From contig NZ_JAHKKG010000004.1 of the NCBI RefSeq assembly GCF_018829635.1, forward strand, positions 434,001-498,000: a stretch of 64,000 nucleotides of DNA. The letters run 5' to 3'. Below, in pieces: positions 24,503 through 32,595 of the stretch (its first letter is position 1; each line of letters opens with the position of its first letter). The notes under the pieces were generated by a model. The model searched no databases and was not told the origin of the DNA. It saw only the letters and a program-made list of their open reading frames with translations. This stretch comes from Paractinoplanes bogorensis (GTDB lineage: Bacteria > Actinomycetota > Actinomycetes > Mycobacteriales > Micromonosporaceae). A program made the position numbers and the translations under genes.

Positions 24503-25504
24503 GCGGGTGCTCTCGCGCACGACCAGCTCGGTCGCGAGTTCGACCCGGGGAGTCTCGATGGGCTCGCCGCGTGACAGTCTCAGGACGGTCCGCGCGGCGA
24601 GCCCGCCCATGTCGGCCAGGGGCTGGCGCACGGTGGTCAGCGGCGGCGACGACCAGCGGGCCTCGGGCAGGTCGTCGAAGCCGACCACGCTCAGATCGTC
24701 GGGCACCCGGAAGCCGCGCAGCCGGGCCGCCTCATAGGCCCCCAGCGCCATCTGGTCGCTCGACGCGAAGATTGCCGTCGGCGGGTCGTCCCGGTCGAGC
24801 AGCCGCTGGGCCGCCGCGAAGCCGCCCTCGTGCCGGAAGTCGCCCGGCTCGATCAGCCGCCGGTCGACCCGCATGCCGGCCGACTCGAGCGCGGCCCGAT
24901 AGCCGTCGAGCCGGGCCCGGCTGCACAGCAGATTGCGCGGGCCCTCGATCAGGCCGATCCGCTGATGTCCGAGAGAGATCAGATGTTCGGTGGCGCTGCG
25001 GCCGCCCGACCAGTTCGTCGCCCCGATCGTCGGGACGTCGGCCGCGGCCCCACCGGCCGGGTCGATGATCACCATCGGAACGTTGAGCCGGTGCAGTTCG
25101 GTGTAGACCGGGCCGGCCCCGTCCGAGATCACCAGGACCACGCCGTCGGACTGCCGCGACCGCAGATTCTGCAACCACTGGCGGGTCGATGCGGTACGCC
25201 GGTGCACAGCCGAGATGACCGTGCCGACACCTGCCGCGTGCGTGACCTCCTCGACGCCGCGGATCAGCTCGACCGCCCACGGACTGTCCAGATCGTGGAA
25301 GACCAGGTCGATCAGGCCCGCGCGCAGCGGCTGCCGAGAGTTACGAGGGCGGTAGTCGTGCTCTCGCAGAAGATGCTCGATGCGGTCACGCGTCTCGGGC
25401 GACACATCGGTACGCCCGTTGAGCACCCGTGACACCGTGGGCACGGAAACCCCGGCCGCCTCGGCGATGGTCGCGATAGTGACACGCCGTCCGGTCGCGG
25501 CCAT
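24467..25504 (-). CDS. LacI-family repressor of the GH3/sugar transporter locus (BxlR/XlnR-like)
   Basis: This 345-residue protein has an N-terminal helix-turn-helix (IATIAEAAGVSVPTVSRVLNG) and hinge (DYRPRNSRQPLRAG), then a sugar-binding sensor ending VVGFDDLPEARWSSPPLTTVRQP. ATG 25504 has AAGGAG at a good distance; the extension further upstream is not conserved. A perfect CGAAACTTTCG palindrome lies 33 bases upstream of it, and related sites flank the GH3/transporter promoters. The regulator therefore probably represses itself and both transcripts until xylo- or cello-oligosaccharide binds. Confidence 0.88.
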   Translation of the reverse strand: MAATGRRVTIATIAEAAGVSVPTVSRVLNGRTDVSPETRDRIEHLLREHDYRPRNSRQPLRAGLIDLVFHDLDSPWAVELIRGVEEVTHAAGVGTVISAVHRRTASTRQWLQNLRSRQSDGVVLVISDGAGPVYTELHRLNVPMVIIDPAGGAAADVPTIGATNWSGGRSATEHLISLGHQRIGLIEGPRNLLCSRARLDGYRAALESAGMRVDRRLIEPGDFRHEGGFAAAQRLLDRDDPPTAIFASSDQMALGAYEAARLRGFRVPDDLSVVGFDDLPEARWSSPPLTTVRQPLADMGGLAARTVLRLSRGEPIETPRVELATELVVRESTRLLAETRRQAAQ

Positions 25505-25536
25505 ACGACTCTCCTTGCTCGCCCCAATGCGCTCAG

Positions 25537-25547
25537 CGAAACTTTCG
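25537..25547. promoter_or_regulatory. Perfect CGAAACTTTCG operator upstream of the LacI gene
   Basis: CGAAA-C-TTTCG is a perfect 11-bp palindrome with a central base. The same word is known upstream of Streptomyces xylanase genes, recalled from the literature. Autoregulation of the LacI gene is the simplest reading. It is 91 bases upstream of the divergent kinase start. Confidence 0.65.
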
Positions 25548-25638
25548 TCGCGGAGTTCCGGAAGTATTGCACATTCCGCGACCGATAAGGGCACGTGCAC
25601 AGGTCTGATCTCGGGGCAGCCGGGGTAAGGCGCTTTCC

Positions 25639-27483
25639 ATGCCTCTCGTCGCCGGTCGCTACCGCCTCGGCCAGACCCTGGGCGAGGGCGGCATGGGCAA
25701 GGTCTGGCAGGCCCGCGACGAGGTGCTCGAACGCGACGTCGCCATCAAGGAAGTGCTGCTCCCGGCCGATCTGGTCGCCGCCGAACGCGACTCGGCCCAC
25801 CGCCGCACGCTGCGCGAGGCCCGCGCCGCGGCCCGGCTCGGTCACCCCAACGTGGTGCAGGTCTTCGACGTGTTCGACGTGGACGGACGGGTGTGGATCG
25901 TGATGGCCTACGTGCCGTCCCGCTCGCTGCACGAGGAGATGCGCGCCGACGGCCCGCTCGACCCCCGCCGGACCGCCCGCATCGGCCTCGACCTGCTGGC
26001 CGCCCTGCGCGCCGCCCACGCGGCCGGCGTCGACCACCGCGACGTGAAGCCCGCCAACGTCCTGCTGGCCGACGACGGCCGCGTGCTGCTGACCGATTTC
26101 GGCATCGCCACCATCGAAGGTGACAGCCTGATCAGCAGCTCCGACATGCTGCTGGGCTCACCCGAATACATGTCGCCCGAACGCGCGAAGTACGGCACCG
26201 CCGGCTTGGCCTCCGACCTGTGGTCCCTGGGCGCGACCCTCTACGCGGCGGTCGAGGGCCGCTCGCCCTTCCACCGCGCCAACGCCCTGGCCACACTGAC
26301 CGCGCTGGCCGCCGACGAACCCGATCCGCCCCGGCAGGCCGGTCCGCTCGAGCCGGTGCTGCTCGGCCTGCTGCGCAAGGATCCGGCCGAACGCATAGAC
26401 GCGGCCGAGGCGGAACACCTGCTGCGCGCGGCGGTCACCGAGGCCTACGGTCACGCCCTTGTTCCCGTACGCGATCAGGCCTCCACAACCGCAGACCTGG
26501 CCCTACCTCCGCCGCTCCCTCTCCCCGTACCCGAGGACCCCGCCCCCGCCGACCCCGCGCCCGGCTCCGATTCCCCGCCGTCCGCCGCCTCCGCCGGTCC
26601 CTCGATCCCCACCCAGCGAGCGCCGTCGTCATCGCGTGACCCGTCACGTGACCCGTCATCGCGTGACCCGTCGGGTGACTCGCTATCGCCTGACCCGTCA
26701 CAGCTTGGCCCGTCGCCCCTGCGCGACCCGTTACGGCTTGACCCGTCGCGTGACCCGTCACCGCATGACTCGTCGCCCTCGCGTGACCCGTTGCGGCGAT
26801 GGCTTGTTGTCGCGGGGAGTGTGGTCCTGGTCCTGGTGGCGGTGGGAGTCGTCTGGGCCATGAACCGCTCCGATTCGGAAGCGCCGACCGGGGCCGCACC
26901 GCAGGCTGTCTCGGCGCCCGCCACGCCAGGCTCGGCCGCGCCGTCGTCCCCGGCGGCGACCTCCGCGGCCCCGTCATCCTCATCCTCATCCTCGTCGTCG
27001 TCCGGGGCGGGGACCTCGTCGGCGCCGGCCGGGGCGGGGCTGCCCGCGCTGCCCGGCGGGTGGCGGGACTACCGCGACAGCACCGGGTTCGCGGTCTACG
27101 TGCCGGACGGGTGGACGCGGTCGCGGGAGGGCACGATGGTCTACTTCCGCAGCGGCTCGCGGGTGCTCGGCATCGACCAGACGAAGACGCCGGCCAAGGA
27201 CCCGGTCGCCGACTGGGAGGGCAAGTCGCGCTATCGCGTTGATCGCGGCGACTTCCCGTCCTACCGGGAGATCGGCATCGACGCGGTCGACTACTTCGAG
27301 AAGGCCGCCGACTGGGAGTTCACCTTCACCCGGGGCGGCGTCCGGCAGCACGTCAACAACCGGGGCGTGGTCACCTCGGACACCCAGGCCTACGGCTTCT
27401 ACTGGCAGACCCGGGACGCCGACTGGGACCGTTACCGCGGCGAGCTCGACCTGGTCTTCGACAGCTTCCGACCGGCCGGCTGA
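25639..27483 (+). CDS. Transmembrane Ser/Thr protein kinase with extracytoplasmic sensor domain
   Basis: This 614-residue Hanks-type kinase has P-loop GEGGMGKVW, the ATP lysine in VAIKEV, catalytic loop HRDVKPANV, DFG in TDFGIAT and activation segment end SPEYMSPERAKY (residues about 8-265). A long P/S-rich, repeat-containing juxtamembrane region leads to a single helix (about 389-409), a serine-rich linker, and an extracytoplasmic domain of about 140 residues beginning LPALPGGWRDYRDSTGFAVYVPDGW. That domain resembles ones attached to many actinomycete kinases, but its ligand is unknown. It is divergent from the LacI gene. Confidence 0.9.
   Translation: MPLVAGRYRLGQTLGEGGMGKVWQARDEVLERDVAIKEVLLPADLVAAERDSAHRRTLREARAAARLGHPNVVQVFDVFDVDGRVWIVMAYVPSRSLHEEMRADGPLDPRRTARIGLDLLAALRAAHAAGVDHRDVKPANVLLADDGRVLLTDFGIATIEGDSLISSSDMLLGSPEYMSPERAKYGTAGLASDLWSLGATLYAAVEGRSPFHRANALATLTALAADEPDPPRQAGPLEPVLLGLLRKDPAERIDAAEAEHLLRAAVTEAYGHALVPVRDQASTTADLALPPPLPLPVPEDPAPADPAPGSDSPPSAASAGPSIPTQRAPSSSRDPSRDPSSRDPSGDSLSPDPSQLGPSPLRDPLRLDPSRDPSPHDSSPSRDPLRRWLVVAGSVVLVLVAVGVVWAMNRSDSEAPTGAAPQAVSAPATPGSAAPSSPAATSAAPSSSSSSSSSSGAGTSSAPAGAGLPALPGGWRDYRDSTGFAVYVPDGWTRSREGTMVYFRSGSRVLGIDQTKTPAKDPVADWEGKSRYRVDRGDFPSYREIGIDAVDYFEKAADWEFTFTRGGVRQHVNNRGVVTSDTQAYGFYWQTRDADWDRYRGELDLVFDSFRPAG
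26636..26795 (+). repeat. Degenerate RDPS-coding repeat array in the kinase linker
   Basis: GTGACCCGT-like words recur about eight times over 160 bases, spaced 12-15 bases at the start, encoding RDPS/RDPL units between kinase domain and membrane helix. Irregular spacing suggests an old, decayed expansion. Confidence 0.8.
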
Positions 27484-27585
27484 CGATTGGCTGGAACGCA
27501 CGGGCGAATCTCTCCACCGAGTTTGCCCGCGCCCGCGAGCCGGGTCGAACGTGGTTCCACCGAATCCGATTCACCGGAGGAAACC

Positions 27586-28032
27586 ATGAACCACGCCGAG
27601 AAACTGGCCCGCGACGTGCTCGAAGCCTTGAACACCGGCCACATCGCCGCCGTCGGGCCGCTCGTGGCCGAGGACTTCACCGACCACGGTGCGCCGCCGT
27701 GGGCGCCTCCGGGCCGGGCCGGCTACCTGCAGATCCTGGGCTTCCTGCACACCGTGCTCGAACTGCGCTACGAACTGCACGACGTCGTCGCCGACGGGGA
27801 CCGGGTCGCCGTCCGGGCCACCGCCCACGGCCGGCACAACAGTGACCACCTGGGCTTCCCGGCGACCGGACGTCCGTACGCGATGCCCACCATGCACCTC
27901 TACCGGGCCGAGCGCGGAGTCCTGGCCGAGCACTGGGGTGTGCGGGACGAGCTGGCGGTGCTGTGGCAGGTGGGATCCCTGCCGGTCCCGCAGCCGGTCA
28001 CACTGGGCGGGGGTGGCGTTTCCGTCGGCTGA
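27586..28032 (+). CDS. SnoaL-like / ester-cyclase family protein
   Basis: This 148-residue protein is a single NTF2-like cone fold. The pattern starts NHAEKLARDVLEALNTGHI, has FTDHGAPPWAPPGRAGYLQIL and the conserved HRP-like strand RATAHGRHNSDHLGFPATG, then MHLYRAERGVLAEHWGVRDELAVLWQVG. These are typical of SnoaL-type polyketide cyclase relatives, most of unknown function. ATG 27586 is preceded by a GGAGG site. It is 11 bases upstream of the TetR gene and probably co-transcribed. Confidence 0.78.
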   Translation: MNHAEKLARDVLEALNTGHIAAVGPLVAEDFTDHGAPPWAPPGRAGYLQILGFLHTVLELRYELHDVVADGDRVAVRATAHGRHNSDHLGFPATGRPYAMPTMHLYRAERGVLAEHWGVRDELAVLWQVGSLPVPQPVTLGGGGVSVG

Positions 28033-28043
28033 GGAGGGTGGCG

Positions 28044-28685
28044 GTGCCGGAGCGACGGTATTCGAGTGACGTGCGGGCGGAGCAGCGGCGGGCCAGCCGG
28101 GAGCGGGTGCTCGAGGCGGCGCGGGTGTTGCTGGTACGACGCGGATTCGGCGGAACGACGGTGGAAGCGATCGCCGGACGCGCGGGGGTCAGCGTGCAGA
28201 CCGTCTACAACGTCGTGGGTGGCAAGGCCGCCGTGCTCAAGGCCGTCTACGACACCGCATTGGCGGGAGACGACGAACCGGTGCCGATGATCGAGCGGCC
28301 CACCGCCCGGGCCATGCGTGGCGCGGCCGACGGGCGCGAGTTCCTGCGCCTCTACGCCCGGATGGGGCGGGAGATGTACGAGCGGGCCGGACCGCTGCTG
28401 CCGATCCTGGCCGAGGGGGCGGCGGGGGACCGGGAGGTACGGGCCTTCACCGGCACCATCGAGGACGAGCGCGCCGCCGGTACGGCGGGGGTCGCGGGAC
28501 TGGTCCGCGAGCGGTTCGGTCTCCGGGGCGACCTGACCGTCGGTGAGGCGGGCGACATCCTCTGGACGCTCACCTCGCCCGACACGGCCCTGCGCCTGAT
28601 CCACCGCCGGGGCTGGTCCCTCGACCGTTACGAGGCGTGGCTGGGCCGGACGATGGCGGACGCCCTGCTGATCGAGGGCGACTGA
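28044..28685 (+). CDS. TetR-family transcriptional regulator
   Basis: This 213-residue protein has an N-terminal helix-turn-helix (RVLEAARVLLVRRGFGGTTVEAIAGRAGVSVQTVYNVVGGKAAVL, residues about 17-62) and a helical ligand-binding part. GTG 28044 is supported by GAGGAGG seven bases upstream; a second GTG two codons earlier is less well placed. It follows the SnoaL-like gene and probably controls it. No clear operator was found. Confidence 0.85.
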   Translation: MPERRYSSDVRAEQRRASRERVLEAARVLLVRRGFGGTTVEAIAGRAGVSVQTVYNVVGGKAAVLKAVYDTALAGDDEPVPMIERPTARAMRGAADGREFLRLYARMGREMYERAGPLLPILAEGAAGDREVRAFTGTIEDERAAGTAGVAGLVRERFGLRGDLTVGEAGDILWTLTSPDTALRLIHRRGWSLDRYEAWLGRTMADALLIEGD

Positions 28686-28736
28686 CACTGCGGGCCCCGC
28701 TTACTGACACCGCGCGTGGTGCGGAGGTTGCACGCC

Positions 28737-28752
28737 TGCCCGCGTACGGGCA
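28737..28752 (+). terminator. Hairpin between TetR gene and the lipoprotein operon
   Basis: TGCCCG-CGTA-CGGGCA is a perfect 6-bp stem with a 4-base loop, 52 bases after the TetR stop. It may terminate that transcript. The remainder of the 190-base gap shows a GGGGAGG ribosome-binding site for the next gene and no clear promoter. Confidence 0.35.
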
Positions 28753-28875
28753 ATGGGGTGATGTTTGCACTGGTGGGAGGGCATGTCGGAAATCGGCAGG
28801 TCCACTCTGTACCGATCATCGAAGCGGATCGATAGCCTGTGGTTCCGACTCTTTCGACTCACGGGGAGGCCCACG

Positions 28876-29859
28876 ATGGGCCGAGCGAAGAAGGTTCTGG
28901 GCATTCTGATCGTGTCTGTGCTGGCGCTGGCCGGCTGTGGCACCGATGACGACAGCAGCAGCGGTGGCAGTGGCGATCCGCAGCTGCGCAAGATCACCTA
29001 TCTGACCGCCTTCGGTGCGGCCGGGCGCGACGCCTTCGTGTGGACGGCGCGTGAGAAGGGCTACTTCCGCGACGCCGGGTTCGACGTCGACATCAAGCTC
29101 GGCGCCGCGACCAGCGAGAACCTCAAGGCGCTGGCCGCCGGGCAGACCGATTTCGCCATGCTCGACCTGACCGGCGGGATCATCCTGGCCGGGCAGGGCA
29201 AGTTCAAGGACTTCCGGGCCGTCGCCGCGGTGCAGCAGCAGACCGTGGTCTCGATCGTCGCCCCCGCCGACGGGCCGGTGAAGAAACCCACCGATCTCAA
29301 GGGCAAGACGCTGGGAGCGGCGACCGGTTCGGTGAATCAGTCACTGTTCCCGGCGTACGCGAAAAAGGCGGGACTGGACCCGGCCTCGGTGAAATGGGTC
29401 AACACCACTCCGCAGCAGGTGCCGGCGCTGCTCGCGGCCGGGCGGGTCGACGCGTTGAGCACGTTCCTGATCGGGCGGCCGGGCATCGAGAAGGCGGCGG
29501 GCAAGCCGATGATCGTGCTGCCGTACTCCGACTATCTGCCCGACCTGTACGGCAACGCGCTGGTCACCAGCGCCGACCTGGCCGGCCGCGACCCCGATCT
29601 GGTCAAACGGTTCAAGGAGGCGGCGCTCAAGGGGCTGGCCGACGCGATCGCCGACCCCAAAGCGGCGGGCGAACTGCTGCACAAGGAGAACCCGGCGAGT
29701 GCGGCCGCTGCCGCGGAGGCGGAGATCCGGCTGATGACGCCCTACACGCAACCGCTCGGTGGGCTCGACTCCGGGAAGGTCACCCGGGCCATCAAGCTGC
29801 TCTCCGACACGGGCCTGTTCCCGGCCGGGCTGACCGCCGAACAGGTGATGGCCCGGTGA
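28876..29859 (+). CDS. NMT1/THI5-like ABC transporter substrate-binding lipoprotein
   Basis: This 327-residue lipoprotein has lipobox LALAGC after a basic N-terminus. The mature part is of the SsuA/TauA/ThiY fold (ITYLTAFGAAGRDAFVWTAREKGYFRDAGFDVDI, LAAGQTDFAMLDLTGG, PTDLKGKTLGAATGS). Such proteins bind sulfonates, nitrate, pyrimidine precursors or riboflavin. ATG 28876 follows a GGGGAGG site. Its stop overlaps the methyltransferase start as GTGA. Substrate unknown. Confidence 0.83.
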   Translation: MGRAKKVLGILIVSVLALAGCGTDDDSSSGGSGDPQLRKITYLTAFGAAGRDAFVWTAREKGYFRDAGFDVDIKLGAATSENLKALAAGQTDFAMLDLTGGIILAGQGKFKDFRAVAAVQQQTVVSIVAPADGPVKKPTDLKGKTLGAATGSVNQSLFPAYAKKAGLDPASVKWVNTTPQQVPALLAAGRVDALSTFLIGRPGIEKAAGKPMIVLPYSDYLPDLYGNALVTSADLAGRDPDLVKRFKEAALKGLADAIADPKAAGELLHKENPASAAAAAEAEIRLMTPYTQPLGGLDSGKVTRAIKLLSDTGLFPAGLTAEQVMAR

Positions 29860-30653
29860 CCACCAACGGGACGGCTGCCGCCTACGCGTTCAACAACGAC
29901 GACCCGGCCGCGGTCAACCGGATGAGCAGCCTGTCGGCCATGCTCGACGGGCTGACCACTCGGCGCCTGGCGAGCATCGGGCCGCTGCCGGGGCGACGCT
30001 GCCTCGAACTGGGCGCGGGTGGTGGCAGCGTCGCGGGCTGGCTCGCCGCCCAGGGCGCCGACGTGACGGCGACCGACATCAACGTGCGGCACCTGCCCGG
30101 CGACGCGCCCTACCGGGTGCTGCGGCACGACCTCGTGAACGAGCCGCTGCCGCCGGGGGAGTGGGATCTGATCCACTCGCGGCTGCTGCTCCTGCACCTG
30201 CCGCAGCGGGAGGAGATCGTGCGGCGGCTCGTCGCGGCGCTCGCTCCCGGGGGCGTGCTGCTGCTCGAGGACTTCGAGACCACGTACGGGAAAGGGGTCT
30301 TGCGCGCCGCGACCGGGAAGGACGCCGAGGCGTACGAGCAATATCACCGCGCCCTGATCGGCACGGTGCTGCCGGCCCTGGGCAACGACCCGGCGTGGGC
30401 CGGACGGATGCACGCCTACCTGGTCGACCTGGGTCTGACCGATGTGGACACCGAGGTGCACGCGCGTTCGTGGCCGGGCGGCTCGCCGGGCGCCGGCCTG
30501 ATCGTCGCCAACATCGTGCAGCAGCGCCGGGCCCTGGTCGAGGCCGGTGTGCCCGACGCGGTGCTCGACCGGGTGCTCGAGATGATGGCCGATCCCGGCG
30601 TGGTGGTGCGCGGCCACCTGGTCTATTCCACGCTGGGCCGCCGTCGGCGATGA
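29856..30653 (+). CDS. Class I SAM-dependent methyltransferase in an ABC-transporter operon
   Basis: This 265-residue protein has SAM motif I LELGAGGGSVAGWLA, an acidic motif II in DVTATDIN and a post-I segment (WDLIHSRLLLLHLP) typical of Rossmann-fold methyltransferases acting on small molecules. A GTG start overlaps the lipoprotein stop, and its stop overlaps the permease ATG as ATGA, so the three genes are translationally coupled. Methyltransferases are unusual in this position. It may modify the imported compound, but the substrate is unknown. Confidence 0.85.
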   Translation: MTTNGTAAAYAFNNDDPAAVNRMSSLSAMLDGLTTRRLASIGPLPGRRCLELGAGGGSVAGWLAAQGADVTATDINVRHLPGDAPYRVLRHDLVNEPLPPGEWDLIHSRLLLLHLPQREEIVRRLVAALAPGGVLLLEDFETTYGKGVLRAATGKDAEAYEQYHRALIGTVLPALGNDPAWAGRMHAYLVDLGLTDVDTEVHARSWPGGSPGAGLIVANIVQQRRALVEAGVPDAVLDRVLEMMADPGVVVRGHLVYSTLGRRRR

Positions 30654-31456
30654 GAACCGTGGAGGGCGCGGCGCCCGAGGCGCCGCGGCGGATGGTGCTG
30701 CGGACGGTGTCTCATCTCGTCGCGCCACTGGTGGCCGTGGTGGTGGCGATCGCGCTCTGGTGGGGTGCGACGGTGGCGTGGGGCATCAAGCCGTTCTTCG
30801 TGCCGTCGCCGCCCGACATCGTCGAGGCGTTCCGGCGCGAGCCCGCCTATCTGCTGCGCGAACTGGTCGCGACCATGGCCGCCACCGCGGCCGGCTTCGC
30901 GCTGGCCGCGGTCGGTGGCGTGCTGCTCGCCGTCGTGCTGACCACATCGCGCACGCTCGAGCGGGCAGTCCTGCCGCTGCTCATCGCCGTCAACGCCATC
31001 CCCAAGGTCGCGGTCGCGCCGCTGCTGGTGGTGTGGCTGGGTTTCGGACCGCAGCCGAAGATCGTGCTGGTCGTGCTGATCGCGTTCTTCCCGATCGTGC
31101 TGGCGTCGGCCGCCGGGCTGACGTCGACCCCGGTCGAGCTGACCGAGTTCGCGCGGTCGCTGGACGCCTCGTTCCTGCAGACCTACCTGCGGTTGCGACT
31201 GCCGTGGGCGCTGCCGCAGATCTTCGTCGGCCTCAAGGTGGCGGTGTCGCTGGCCGTGATCGGCGCGGTGGTCGCCGAGATCAGCAACCCGGATGCCGGC
31301 CTGGGCTCGGTTGTCGTCCTGTCGAGCACGTCGGCCGATACGCCGATGGCCTTCGCCGCGATCACGTTGCTGGCCGCGCTGAGCGTGACCCTGTTCTACG
31401 TGGTGACCGCCCTCGAGCGCGTCCTGATCCCGTGGGCCCGGGAGATCAGCGGCTGA
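30650..31456 (+). CDS. ABC transporter permease (SsuC/TauC type)
   Basis: This 268-residue membrane protein has six helices and the binding-protein-dependent transport signature EFARSLDASFLQTYLRLRLP. The segments WWGATVAWGIKPFFVPSPPDI and NAIPKVAVAPLLVVWLGFG are typical of sulfonate/nitrate/thiamine-precursor permeases. It pairs with the NMT1-like lipoprotein two genes upstream. The matching ATPase gene is absent from the operon. The last 11 bases overlap the convergent Uma2 gene. Confidence 0.86.
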   Translation: MRTVEGAAPEAPRRMVLRTVSHLVAPLVAVVVAIALWWGATVAWGIKPFFVPSPPDIVEAFRREPAYLLRELVATMAATAAGFALAAVGGVLLAVVLTTSRTLERAVLPLLIAVNAIPKVAVAPLLVVWLGFGPQPKIVLVVLIAFFPIVLASAAGLTSTPVELTEFARSLDASFLQTYLRLRLPWALPQIFVGLKVAVSLAVIGAVVAEISNPDAGLGSVVVLSSTSADTPMAFAAITLLAALSVTLFYVVTALERVLIPWAREISG

Positions 31457-31991
31457 GCGGCCGCGGATGGATTTCGACCGCGAACGGCTGCTCAAAGACC
31501 AGTGGCTCGTCGCCCTTGGCGGTCGCGGCCTCGACGTAGCTGTCACCGTTGCGCCGGCACAGCGTCAGCTTGACCTCCTGATAGTCGGGCAGGCCGGGGT
31601 CGACAAGCAGGTACCAGTCGATCCTCGCGGCCGCGTAAATGTGGCGCTTCGTGACCCGGTCCATCGTCGTGCTGCTCGGCGACAGAATCTCGGCGACAAG
31701 AGCCGTGTCCCCAGCCTCCGCGCAGATGCTGGGCGGCACGCGGTCGTCCACCACGACGACGTCGGGGATCAGGATGGTGTCCGCCTGGATGCGCAGGTTG
31801 ATCGCCCGGTAGACCATCAGGCCGGCCGCGCCGGCCGCCTCCTCCATCAGCCGGTGCAGTCGATAGGCGATTGCCTGATGGCTCATGTGCGGACCCGGAC
31901 TGACCCAGAGTCCTCCGTCGAGCAGTTCGACACGATTGATGCACTCGCCGAGCGCGAAGAATTCATCCTCGGTCCACGGGCCCGGATGCAT
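31446..31991 (-). CDS. Uma2-family endonuclease-like protein (first copy)
   Basis: This 181-residue protein is of the DUF820/Uma2 family with a restriction-endonuclease-like fold: INRVELLDGGLWVSPGP at the N-terminus, then catalytic residues in ILIPDVVVVDD (Asp) and ALVAEILSPSST (Glu), and a following lysine (KRHIYAAARIDWYLLVDP). These families are greatly expanded in actinomycetes and cyanobacteria, and their role is not established. Its ATG overlaps the stop of the second copy by one base, so the pair is one transcript. Confidence 0.82.
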   Translation of the reverse strand: MHPGPWTEDEFFALGECINRVELLDGGLWVSPGPHMSHQAIAYRLHRLMEEAAGAAGLMVYRAINLRIQADTILIPDVVVVDDRVPPSICAEAGDTALVAEILSPSSTTMDRVTKRHIYAAARIDWYLLVDPGLPDYQEVKLTLCRRNGDSYVEAATAKGDEPLVFEQPFAVEIHPRPLSR

Positions 31992-32554
31992 CAGAAGTCG
32001 AGCAGGTCGGTCGTGTGCATCTCGAACGGGAACGGCTCGGCCGACACCAGGGTCTCGCCGGGCTGGGCGACCGCCGCCTCGACGTATTGGTCGCCCTCGC
32101 GGTGGAGGAGGCGGACGGTGACGGTGGCCCAGTCGGGCAGCGCGGGCTCGACGAGCAGGTACCAGTCGATGCCGGCCGCGGCGTAGAGATGTCGTTTCAG
32201 CAGCCGGTCGACGCAGGTCGTGTGGGGCGAGCCGACCTCGGCGACCAGGGCGATCCCGCTCGCCTCGGCGAACAGCCCGAGACGGTCCCACTGGCCGACG
32301 ACCACGTCCGGGTTGAGGACGCGCTCGGGGCCGAGTCTGAGGTTGATCGTCATCACGCCGCGGAGGCCGGCCGCTCGGGCGCCGGGAAGCAGGGCCGTCA
32401 GCACCTGCCAGCAGATGCCCTGGTGCGGCATTCCCGGCGACGGGCTCGACCACAGGCTGCCGTCGATCAGTTCGATCCGGGCGTCCGTCACGCCGAGAGC
32501 GAAGTATTCCGCCTCGGTATAGGGCGCAGGGTGATCCAGCTTGGCGTCGGTCAT
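31991..32554 (-). CDS. Uma2-family endonuclease-like protein (second copy)
   Basis: This 187-residue paralogue of the adjacent downstream gene has the same order of motifs: ARIELIDGSLWSSPSPG, LNPDVVVGQWD, ALVAEVGSPHTT and LKRHLYAAAGIDWYLLVEP. The two proteins are clearly related but well diverged, so the duplication is old. One change is EVGSP where the other has EILSP. It is first in the two-gene transcript; its promoter should be in the short gap to the MocR gene (32555-32595). Confidence 0.82.
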   Translation of the reverse strand: MTDAKLDHPAPYTEAEYFALGVTDARIELIDGSLWSSPSPGMPHQGICWQVLTALLPGARAAGLRGVMTINLRLGPERVLNPDVVVGQWDRLGLFAEASGIALVAEVGSPHTTCVDRLLKRHLYAAAGIDWYLLVEPALPDWATVTVRLLHREGDQYVEAAVAQPGETLVSAEPFPFEMHTTDLLDF

Positions 32555-32595
32555 GACCGCGACCGTCTCACGCCTAGTTGGCGTGCGTCAAGATG

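Noticed and set aside
28686..28875. TPP or other riboswitch before the NMT1-type lipoprotein
   Set aside because: Only one short hairpin is present, and no conserved aptamer words such as CTGAGA were seen.
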